In this document: one piece after another, positions 1 to 9,848 of the stretch
How positions within the stretch are numbered: position 1 is the first letter of the stretch
How the letters are laid out: each line of letters begins with the position of its first letter
Source: Floccularia luteovirens
Taxonomy: Eukaryota; Basidiomycota; Agaricomycetes; Agaricales; Squamanitaceae
NCBI GenBank assembly: GCA_009739215.1
Contig: VSJF01000002.1
Location: 806,001-870,000 of the forward strand
Length of the DNA: 64,000 nt
Reading direction: 5' to 3'
Made by a program: the position numbers and the translations under genes
Notes under the pieces: generated by a model
What the model was told of the DNA's origin: nothing
Databases searched by the model: none
What the model saw: the letters and a program-made list of their open reading frames with translations, nothing else

Positions 1-336
1 TGCAGAAATCGAGAGATCGATTCTGAAGCCCAGGAGAGTTGGTTCGCGCAAACTTGGATAAAGATGTGGTTGACGGCTGACGTCTTGCAGCCATTTGATA
101 TTGTGCAGTACAACAAAACCAAGGAAAGTAGAAAGAAAGTTAGATGTGTGTATAAGATGAGAAACCAAGGGGAGACAATGGAAGTGATGGTGGACGGGAC
201 CCTAAACCATCTTCACTGCACGTGTTCTCATTTCACAGCCTTCACACCAACACCGTCCTCCGTTGTGAGCGACAAACTTGTATATGTACTGTATTTCTTA
301 TCATTACTTGGATACTGTATTGACAGATACTCATGA
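1..336 (+). CDS. 3' end of an unidentified gene (partial, left edge)
   Basis: An open frame enters from the left edge and runs to a TGA at 334-336. A possible splice acceptor (tgcag) lies at the very start of the window. The residues include WFAQTWIKMW and a basic stretch (KESRKKVRC), but I recognise no family, and the last ~30 residues are hydrophobic. The frame points toward the CHY gene, so the two would be convergent with about 95 bp between them. It could equally be non-coding sequence open by chance; only its length and position support it. Confidence 0.3.
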   Translation, partial: CRNREIDSEAQESWFAQTWIKMWLTADVLQPFDIVQYNKTKESRKKVRCVYKMRNQGETMEVMVDGTLNHLHCTCSHFTAFTPTPSSVVSDKLVYVLYFLSLLGYCIDRYS

Positions 337-431
337 GCGTTGACTGAGATATCATACATGTTGTACGGTGATAATGCTCATTGTTTATCAATGAATGATT
401 TTGTGTATCATATGTATGGTAATGGCTTGAA

Positions 432-1054
432 TCATCCTATTCGGTCAGAGAAATCGATATCATCCTGCCTGAAGATCGATTTATGAGTCACTTTGACACG
501 ATCGTCTCTAAGCATCCTATTCAAAATTATCAACAAAAAGTGATCAAAGTTGAAACCTATAAAACACATACCGAGCATCTATACGAGCATCTTCGCCCTC
601 TACCCCAACAACTGCAGTTGCTTCTTTAGCTGGAATAACCTGGTTTCCAAATTAACAACAAGCTCTTCGAATGAGTAGTTGATCATCAATCTCACGTAGT
701 GATTATCACAATGAGGACAGTATTCATCGCTTTCCTCATAGGCAGTCATATCTTTCCTGAAAGCTTTCTTGCATTTCTTGCACATGAAAACCATTTCCAA
801 TGTCTTCGCGAGAGAATGTGTCTGATTTTCTGCATGACATTCTGCGCAATCGTACCATTGCTTGCAGCAAGGGGCGCGGATGGAGACTTGCGCGTTCAAG
901 ATATGTTTACTGACAACATAAACCCGTTATTGATACAGAGATCGATTACGAAGACAGATTACGAAGGAAATTCTTTGCTTGTGGTCCTTGAATGCAATTC
1001 GCATCCGGGAAGACGACTGAAGCAAAGGCTGTTGGATGATAGTACTGACCACAT
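432..1054 (-). CDS. CHY-type zinc-finger protein (Hot13-like), 123 aa
   Basis: Four exons: 1054-1050, 909-696, 639-572, 516-432. They total 372 bp in frame. The first coding exon is only 5 bases (ATG plus TG); joined to the next it gives MCKHILNAQV, the usual start of this family. The protein carries the CHY zinc-finger pattern: CKH near the N-terminus, then CC, CAECH, CKKC and CPHCDNHYV. The tail is acidic and polar and ends in DRIG, close to the DRLG ending common in fungal relatives. In yeast the related Hot13 helps keep small Tim chaperones metal-free in the mitochondrial intermembrane space; other CHY proteins are poorly characterised, so the exact role here is inferred. The first intron (140 bp) is long for this window, which makes the start slightly less certain than the rest. 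Confidence 0.85.
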
Positions 1055-1381
1055 CTGCGAATACACAACAAAATCCAGCAACAAACGAATGATAGAGTTT
1101 AGTAGTGGTGTGGCTGTGTAGCGTCACAGTATATATATATTTGTTCCATTCAGATATTTGCAATACAATTCATCATGTCTACAATACTCGAAGAAACATG
1201 TTAACAACTTCTGCCTTGCTCGGACAATTCATGGAAGTTTAAGGGAACGTGCGCCACAGATTTATCATAAACATATCTACAAGTATTGACGATGACAGCC
1301 TGGAGCTCGGATGTGACGCGATCACGTGATATGCTATCAAAAAAAATACATTCGGGTCGTTACATTTACAACTTGCACCAG

Positions 1382-3349
1382 CTAACAAGCCTTTCTATTG
1401 AACGTATATGTAGTCAAGCTCGTCGCTTTCAAGGACAACAGGAAGGAAGAGCCACTCTTTCCAGCACTCGGAACACTGGCAAAATCCTCTGTGGCCGACG
1501 TACGGAACGCACCAGCAGCACATACAGTCTCCGGGAAGGAAAGAGTCAATGTGGAGTCCGTCGTGTTCGGGTTCATTGCAAGAATGAAGAATGTGGTAGG
1601 GTTTGCAACCGCCATCGTGAACTTGCTAGCATCACTACCAATGATCGGGCGTCGCTGACTTCCCGCTAAAATGCACACTATTAGTTTTAACTATGTTGAA
1701 TATTACGCCAAATGTTTACGTTTCACAAAGTTTCCAAAGTGTTTGTACGTCCAGAATTGTTTCTTAATGTCTATATTTCATGGTCAGTGCAAACTCCAAA
1801 ATAAGTAGTTAAATGTGTTATTCACAGAGTTTAAAGTTCTTATTGGTCGCATAAGATGGGTCGTAATATATGACACCATCATTCCAGCCATTTGAGTTAA
1901 CCGTAGTCGGGCATGATGGATTGCTTGTGGGTGAGCATCCAAGTCCTGTTATAATTATATCATTGACTAAACTAAACTTAAACGGGGATCATTTTACCGT
2001 TAGAGACCAACGTCCAGAACTATCAAAAGTACTGTGAGCATTGGATATTTGGATTGGTCATGAACATGTTAAAATTCTTACGTCGTAATGAGGCTCGTTT
2101 GCTAGGACAAGGCTCTGAAAAACCATTCCTGAAAACATGAGGGCATTCTTGATACTATTGTGGAGGTAAATTCGACCAGTTTAGCTTAATGCTAAAGCAG
2201 GCTTACGTTGGATCATATCCACCCGTGTATCCTTTGCCAGTTCCATCAGGGTTCCCAAGGGAGCAACAGATTTCCTGGTCACAGTCAGCTGAAACATTTT
2301 TGTCAATGAAACATTACTCACAGACATCCAGGTAACTTTCCCGGGGAACAACCTCTTAGTATTACTGATGAATGTCGTATAACTTGCATCACTCGGGAAG
2401 TCATAGGTATGGTGCACAAGACCAGCGACCTGAGAGCGATTAGTTTGTGACGTGAGGGATTTCCAGAGAACCATACCTTGTCTACGACCTGAGGTAGCCA
2501 TGATGGGTATTCGTTACCAGCATTTCCGAGAGACGAAGATTCGTCCGCAAGGATTCCAACTGATGAGGAAAGTCCTTTTGCAGATAGGGCACTGAATAGG
2601 CCATTGACAACCTCAGCTCGTCTGACTCAGGAGTCAGTTCCTTGCTTCTTCAATCGAAGGTATGAAAGATTACGCACTGGGTGGGTAATACCTGCATCCC
2701 CTCTTGGCCACATGGTGAAGGGCCGAAGCTGCTGTCCGGCTCGTTCATTGGCGATATGTAACTAATGTTTACCCCCTGACTCCTGAAATGGGCAACAACG
2801 TCGGCAAGATATGTACCATATGCCACACCAGATCCTATTTAGACACCTCATTAATCATCAATCTGGCACTACCAATCATTCTTTACCATTAACGAATCGA
2901 CCATTACAGCTCGCTCCTCCTGAGGTGAGTTTAGCCGGTGCGCTATTCGCAAACGCAGTGATCGAGGATACTCCACGCTTTGAAGCTTCCAATAAAAAGT
3001 ATACACCCTGCGGGTCCGCAGAGAAATTGTATACATTTGGCGACACGTAAAATGTCTCTGGAGCTCGTGTAGGATTGGATACATTGACCCCTCCTGCACC
3101 TATATTGTATCTGTAACTCGAAAGTCCCAACCCATCTTGAGAAAAGAGGAGAGCAGACAAGTTTTGACGCGTAGCGTCTGGGTAATGCCAAAGGTCGTTA
3201 GGCCACCACGCTCCAGAGCCGCCGATCCCGAGGAAGGTCTGCGCTGCTGTGGCAGATACGCTCGCAGCGTTCGTTACCTGAGATCCTGATAGTGCAACAA
3301 TAATTGAAGTCAACCATCGTAGATGGCCTGCAGGGCTTGAGATCAACAT
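1382..3349 (-). CDS. GH30 glycoside hydrolase, endo-beta-1,6-galactanase type, 496 aa
   Basis: Ten exons: 3349-2887, 2834-2678, 2621-2477, 2429-2322, 2274-2207, 2154-2082, 2019-1998, 1945-1826, 1770-1720, 1665-1382. All junction phases close and the sum is 1491 bp. A signal peptide covers about residues 1-28. The (beta/alpha)8 domain begins with the family signature GIGGSGAWWPNDL. The expected acid/base glutamate lies in MNEPDS (about E186) and the nucleophile in MSEICC (about E292). A small beta-sandwich ends the protein with TTYTFNRKAC. These signatures match fungal GH30 endo-beta-1,6-galactanases, which cut the beta-1,6-galactan side chains of arabinogalactan proteins outside the cell. Exact substrate is inferred from similarity; a beta-1,6-glucanase is the main alternative. 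Confidence 0.92.
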
Positions 3350-4290
3350 GTTAAGTTAAAGCTCTTGTTCTTTTGGTTGACTCTCAAAAGAAGGTTTATA
3401 TGACTTGAAGAACAGCAACCTCTCGCTGGGTATTGTGGTATGTATCGGATAAATGCCTTGGTTCTTTCATGTGGTCAAGGTCAAGTGGCTTGTGCGGGAC
3501 GTACATTTCACTAGTAACGGTCCGGCCAACCTTCTTTTAAGGCAGTGCAACTGGCATAGAACCCATAGTTGCTGGCAACCTTCTTACAAGCACTGTCATC
3601 ACTTCATGCTTCATTCGTTTGGACAGACTTCTTGAACTTATAGCCTGAGGTTACTCAGAGTAAAGAAACAGGTGTGCGACAGATGGCGTTAAATTTAGTC
3701 ATAGCCACTTAGGAGCCATGAACACGTTGTGCAGTCCATTTTTTGATGTCCTGCGGCGTCTTGCTGAAACTTGATGGGAAGAATGGAACTTTGTAGGCCG
3801 AAACACGATCTTTTTCATGTATATCTTGGTGTGACTACTTTTAGAATAAGAATCAAGCATGTATCTTACCGGTGTTTGTCAGACCGGAAACAAAGCATTT
3901 TGATGATACTCACTTATATATTTTTCGTAGTTGAGAAATTTAGCTCACGGAGTACTAGATATTCACAATCACATGGTATATGTAGTAGGTATCTCCGTTT
4001 ATGTATATACTATTTACTACACAGAAACACGCAAATGCGCATGTACTAGTATCCATATGGCTACGCCCCGATGATAAATACAAGTGAATCAAAAAGAATC
4101 TCCCCTCAGTTACAAGCATTGATCTATGATGATAAGTTATGACTCGATACAGTAATAAGAAAAAGCGGCCTTGGATCCCCAGATCATCGTGCAAGTGTAA
4201 TATTACAGTGAGAAAGGTTGAGAGTCGACTAAGGATCACCCAAGGCAATATGCGGTCTATATGAGAAATCTGTCAAGCTACTTTAACTAA
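3350..4290. other. Intergenic: GH30 upstream region and membrane-gene 3' flank
   Basis: No convincing gene. The small frames here have no recognisable residues and no coherent splice sites. The part next to 3349 must hold the GH30 promoter. A weak candidate extra exon for the membrane-protein gene (splice from GTAAGC near 4321 to an acceptor near 4265) cannot be excluded. Confidence 0.6.
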
Positions 4291-6267
4291 CTATACTTTG
4301 TGGTATATATGAAAGAGCTTACCGATGGGGGAGGTAAAGTTTTGGACCATCTGATTTACGTTCGACGCTCTTAATTCCCTTAAGTTATGTAATGACAGAT
4401 TGCTCTGTGTCAGATGACCCATTCCACCGAGAAGTATGCCTTCTCCTCGTCTTCGGTTTGGACGCAGTGGGGGGAGAGGAGCGACATGATCTCGTTCTCC
4501 AGCTTCAAACCATGTTTTTGTTGCTTGAAGCGGGGAATTATCTGGGGTGTGGCTATCGTAACTGGGCAAACTGGTTGTGTGGCGTACCGGGGTAGTAAGA
4601 AGGTATGAATTTCCTGAATTTGTCATCATTCTGGGATTATATGATGGAGCTTGCGAGGTTGTCATTCGATTCGAGGCAACCCCGATTATGCTAGAGCTCC
4701 TATTTTGTGAATAATTTTGTTTCCGTTCTTTGAATGCGTCACGGGCTGCGATTTCCCCTTCGATAGAACGCGGGAAAAATATCTGTGAAAGCTAAGTTGA
4801 AACACGAGGTATCTTTTTGATGGTTCTTACGACAAGTGTTATACCCGACGAGATGGCGCAACCAAATCCAGATATCATTGTCAACGCATCTATATGTTAT
4901 GAGAGAAGTTTGATATGAATACAGTCAACGAATTACCTGTCCATGCCATACTCTCGTTAATGTGTTGATGTGGTCGTATACCATCGATCCCTAAGATAAG
5001 GAGGGGGACGCAGAATAAGAGGCGAAAAACGACCCGGATTCTCTTCCATAGACGTCAAAGTTTAGATTGATTGGTCGTGATATAACGCTTACATTCAATT
5101 CAGAGAATTTAGTTAATCTGACAATAACTGCCATATCCACTTGTTCGTTTCTCTGTTGAAAGAACCCTATAAACTGCCAAAGGGTAGATCACTAACGGGA
5201 TCAAGACACACCAGATTTTCTAGAAACCTTGGGAAAGTCCACCTAAAGAGAAGGTTAAGGTATGAGTCAAATAAACCTTTTAAGAGAAGATAACTCCCGC
5301 ACAAAACTGGAATAAACCATAATGTTAGCGACAAACTACCAAGGCTACCAGCTAGAAATGTGTGGGCTTCGCTCTATATTGGTTGAGGTATAAAACGGGG
5401 TCATACTTGAAAAAATGAAAACGAACCTGCAGAGGATTGTCCCTACTAAATATTGTGACCAAAGGCATGTACAACACAGCAAACGTCGACCCGACTACCC
5501 ATGTTTTGAAATACAAGCTCCGGAACCAGTTTTGTTGCCTCGATCCAGAATTAACAAGGAAAAGCCAAAAGCAGAGCTCTGCGGAGTTGTTCTAAGGGTA
5601 TTATTACTGGAGAAGCTCTTAATGCCTTACCTTCTAGATGCGTAACCCTGTTCTTGACATTTATCATCCTGAGACGTTTTATGAAATCACTGGAACTTAC
5701 ATCTCAAGGCTCCATGCCATGGAAAACATTAACATGAGCGGGAAAATAGCCCGTTGAGCTGGCTCGCTCCATAACTGGTATGGTTTTGGTATGACTACAA
5801 TTTGCTTGTGAGTTTATTCCGCGGAGCATATTTGCGCACGTGGTGGAACAATACTCACTGCCCATGAATGGCATGTCAATGAAACCTTCGTGGTACTTGA
5901 TGATAGCGTTGCCCACAGCGAATACAGCTATCATCGGTACGCTTAGAAAATAGGAATACTACGGTTGTTTAATTGATGGAAAATCGAGATGTGGAGAGAG
6001 TACTAACTGTCATTACACGCTTGAAAGCCCCTGAGGATGGCCCGCTATTCCATCTTGTGCCTTTTGTCAGTAACCATTACTAAAATTTGACCCTGGAGGT
6101 TCGCACTTTAAACACTTAAATCTGTCGAAAGACCAGAGGTGGAAAAGTAAGAAAGCACCAAGCTAATATGAGTCATAAACAAATGCAATAATCACATTAT
6201 GTTCGGTACTCACTAGAGAAGTGATGATGGACCAAACCAGAAAACTTGCTGGGGAAGTATGGGACAT
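4291..6267 (-). CDS. Multi-pass membrane protein of unknown function, 445 aa
   Basis: Thirteen exons fit with consistent phases: 6267-6214, 6162-6107, 6053-6008, 5958-5859, 5794-5701, 5647-5631, 5578-5427, 5373-5303, 5242-5212, 5152-5093, 5042-4937, 4889-4831, 4782-4291; total 1338 bp. One exon is only 17 bp. Several hydrophobic helices are visible (for example LGAFLLFHLW, FPLMLMFSMAW, FAVLYMPLVTIF, LTLWFIPVLWTF, LFCVPLLILGID). Conserved-looking stretches are GAFKRVMTYSY, EMVTHLEELCFWLF and RIRVVFRLLF, and a polar tail of ~110 residues follows. I know this pattern only as an uncharacterised basidiomycete membrane-protein family, so no activity is proposed. The last exon runs straight to a stop at 4291; its end is the least certain part. 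Confidence 0.8.
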
Positions 6268-6719
6268 AGCTTGTCGAAGAAAGAAATGAGAAGGTGGGAG
6301 GGGTGGATCGTGTATAAAAGTTCCACTTAAAACAACATGAATAAGGAGTGTGAATGTTCAGGAGGCGGGGTTAGAAGTACGAAACAACTAGAAAAGGTGG
6401 AAGTGACTCTCATAGTTACAGATGGAGAATCGGATAATCATAACAAAACTACTCGGCATGGCCTGAAAAGTTTTAGGTTCTGCCATGTGCGCCACCAAGT
6501 TCGAAGCCAAAGCGCAATCTATTGATATTTATCTTTATTCAGGAGATGCTCAAACCGGAAACATGGAGAGCAGTAACGCAGTGATACACATCACAAAGTG
6601 CTGTATCAACCAATAGCGTGGGAACTACTCATTCACATTGCCGGCCACGTGAAACTTTTTTTAAAAATCAACCTGAAATCATCAGTCGCGGTGTTTTTTC
6701 TTTCCATAAACTCCAGATT
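6268..6719. other. Divergent promoter region (membrane protein / YAR1-like)
   Basis: The 452 bp between two divergently transcribed starts must contain both promoters. A TATA-like stretch (gtataaaag) lies near 6311. I see no gene, repeat or RNA in it. Confidence 0.5.
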
Positions 6720-7361
6720 ATGTCGAAAATCCCCACTGACGATGAAAAAAATGAAATCTTATTGTCTTGTAGATATGGAGAACTTAATGAGGTTAAGGAG
6801 TTTGTGGAACGTTTTGGTGTATCACAAATAGAGGAAATTCGTGATGCTAACGGAAACAACGTTCTGCACATGGTCTGCGGAAATGGCCACAGAGGTAAGT
6901 TCCAGGGCTAACCCCATCAACAGAGTCATCTGATTTGTGCAAGATACTCCACAGATGTTCTAGACTACCTCCTACCTATCGTTTCCTCATCACTCTTAAC
7001 AGCAGTTAATGCATCAGGATCAATTCCTCTTCACTGGGCAACTCTCAATTCACACCTTGCGATCGTCCAGACGCTGGTACTATTCAAAGATGGCCCAGGT
7101 TCGCGTTTGATAGACATGAAAAACTCTGCTGGTCGGTCTCCCCTCGGTGAAGCTGAGCTTGCTGGATGGGATGAAGGAGCGAGATGGCTTGTACAGATGA
7201 TGACGCTAGACCCAGAACCGGAGGATAAAGGTCCGATAGTTGATGCAGAAGATGGCGATGCAGACGGAGACGAGGAGGCCATGTGCGGTCCCGATCAAGA
7301 CATCGAAGTTGAAATAGAGGATGCTGATGGGGGTGTAGCGAAAATGAAGATTAGTACTTAG
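6720..7361 (+). CDS. YAR1: Yar1-like ankyrin-repeat protein, 193 aa
   Basis: Two exons, 6720-6894 and 6955-7361 (582 bp, phase 1 junction). The start MSKIPTDDEKNEILL follows an in-frame region that does not look coding, so the upstream longer frame was not used. Ankyrin repeats are visible: DANGNNVLHMVCGNGH, ASGSIPLHWATLNSHLAIV and NSAGRSPLGEAELAG. The C-terminal third is strongly acidic (DAEDGDADGDEE). Size, three repeats and acidic tail match Yar1, the chaperone that protects ribosomal protein uS3 before assembly into the 40S subunit. The family assignment is good; the uS3 role is transferred from yeast. Confidence 0.8.
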
Positions 7362-9848
7362 CTCAAGTAAAAGTTAGACATCATAAAATGCCAGTGAGAC
7401 TGATGCGGACCAGAAGTGGGGACAGAATTATACCTTTGATGTACAGAATGTTCCCTGTAGCCAGCTGAAGTCTTTGACTTTCACGGGGTTTGTCGATCTC
7501 TGGAACGGAGCTTGTGTCTCCACTATATCAAGATCTCACAGGTCCCCTGCTAATATGAAATACTCAAAATACCATTAATCACTGTATTCATGTGGGGAAT
7601 GTAATGCAATACTTCTTTTCATTCTTTCCATGGTCTCTCATGCTCATAATTTCTGTGCCTTCTCCATCAATTGCTGGTTTGATAAATATAAGTATATTAT
7701 GGGACGTGGCGTCCTCTTTGAAAGGCTTTGGACTTAACACCGACGATCCCACGGTAACAAACAATGGAGTGCCTCTGTGACATGATAAATACCCGGATTA
7801 AAAAAGTAAGGAACACGCGACGACAGTCTTTGACGTACAAATTTTTGTATTGAAATCATCCGAACTCCCCTTTTCCATAAATGGATTCGGCGTACAGAAC
7901 CATTGTCGTGTCTCGAGAGTCTGGACTCGACCTGTCGAATTAATATACGTTAGATAGTAGCCGCTGGCCTTAAAATTGTTTGGTTCTGTTATATACTAAA
8001 GGCTATGCCTTTCAATCAGGTTATTGTGGGGATGCACGAGCTCATGAGGACAACATTTCAGCCATCTCATTCTCAAGCCCTACCCTCGGCTAATCTTCCG
8101 GTAAAATACGTATCAATAGTAAATGATTGCCCATTATATTTTTTAACGTACAAATGGTAAGTACATGCTTCTTTGCTCAGCGAAGCGGCTTCAGGTCCGG
8201 TGTGCTGCTTCCTATTTCTTAGGTGCACGGCGGTTTTCGATTCCAGAAGCGAAGTAACAGCTCGTGGTGTGGACCAATAGATACCAAGCACTACTGCTGA
8301 ATCATATCTCTCACCCGTCTCAATAAGTATCAGCTTAGGACCAAAGGGCTTGTCCCGATAATAAAACCATTTATCGAATGCCTAGTACTATTCAGATCTA
8401 CTGCGCCTAGGCTCCGAATTGTACAATTGTGCTGAGGACGAAAAGAAAACACGACTATCGGCCTCACCACACACACTGCCTCATCGCTGCCGTGCATTCC
8501 TTCCCTCAGATTTTAATCAATTGATATAGCAAATCGGAGCCACCAAGCACGCTATCTCCGGTGAAAAACGATGATTCCATGGTTCTTCACTCTGCGAATA
8601 GACATTCCATGCTGTGGCAAACTCTAAGTTGCAACGAGTGTTTGGTCGGTTCTTTGTTAGTTATCATAACAGCTCGCAGACAGGTCTCTTACCTTCTGTG
8701 GTTACAGCACTCCCAAGGCAAAGTACTTCCGGACCTTGCGGCATTCTAAATCGGAGCATGAGATCTACGCGGCTACATTCCTGTGCAAATGTGGCCAAGC
8801 TCTGCATAGTAAATTTATTTCTCTCTTCATACCTGAAGGGACGAAGCTTGGTATCTGCCAATCATCCCGTTAATATGAGATGTAACAGGAAAAATCAGGA
8901 AGGTCCTGAAGTCTCTCAAGACTGCGCAATGAACTTCATTATATCTGGCACAAACTAACCGCACACTTCCGTTGTAGGATGAGAAGTTATATGTAAAGCT
9001 TCACATATAGATACGATGATCTCTTCGCACCAGCTGGTGAAAATTCTGGTGTGTACACGTTGTATTCAGAAAATTTCTCATTGGTCGTCGTGCAATGCCT
9101 CCGCTCAAATTAAAATTTATTCTTCACAACAACATGAAACATGATAAATTTTAGTTTCGACGTTTCGGTTTAGCAGTTGATTCAATTTCATCAATGAAAT
9201 TGTAAAGTGTCTAGTGTCTAGCTTGCACTACTACCCGTCCAAACCAAACTTTGCTTCTGTAGCTCACGCGGCGCCACAGGTGCGGGACCCGGTCTTGGAG
9301 TATGTAGTAATTAAATGAGTGATAAAATAAATGTCCTGGCAGGACTAGCTCAGATACTGTTACATGTGCATGTGAGAGGATGATCACGCGAAAAGGAAAG
9401 AGAAGCTTGTTTTACAGGAACAAGACGGTACATTTGTCATTGGCATGCCAGTGAAGCACATGTCGTAAAAAGCCACAGGGAGAAGCAGTCAAGAAGCAGG
9501 CGGAGATGAACAGGGAGCCTGTAACATTGATATGACATTCAGTTTTTAAAAAAAGGGATGATAACGGATTGCTTGGAGAATGAAAGAGTTGTGATATGTC
9601 TGCAAAATCCACTGATTGAGACTGTCAATAATCGAATCGAAAATCTAATTCAATCTTCCCCTCAATAAATTTCAATTCTATGGAGCCAGCAAAGAAAGCT
9701 TCATTAACCGGTATCCCCGTTGAGTTACTTCTCAATTCGTCCAAACTCATCCATGTTTTAAAGCGTTATTAAAGCTCTCTTACTCTATCTGTTGCCATCA
9801 TCTTCTCCTTCCCAACTGCCCAATTTCTCTCGCAACCATATCTACACA
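7362..9848. other. Gene-poor region of ~2.5 kb
   Basis: Only short frames occur on either strand, without recognisable domains or paired splice sites. The last few hundred bases (pyrimidine-rich, 9770-9848) are probably the promoter and leader of the FAD oxidoreductase. No transposon ends, tRNA or obvious repeat were seen by eye. Confidence 0.55.

Noticed and set aside
3955..4248. Minus-strand frame downstream of the membrane gene, considered as an additional last exon
   Set aside because: Joining it needs an extra splice and adds sequence without family support; the previous stop at 4291 closes the gene in phase.
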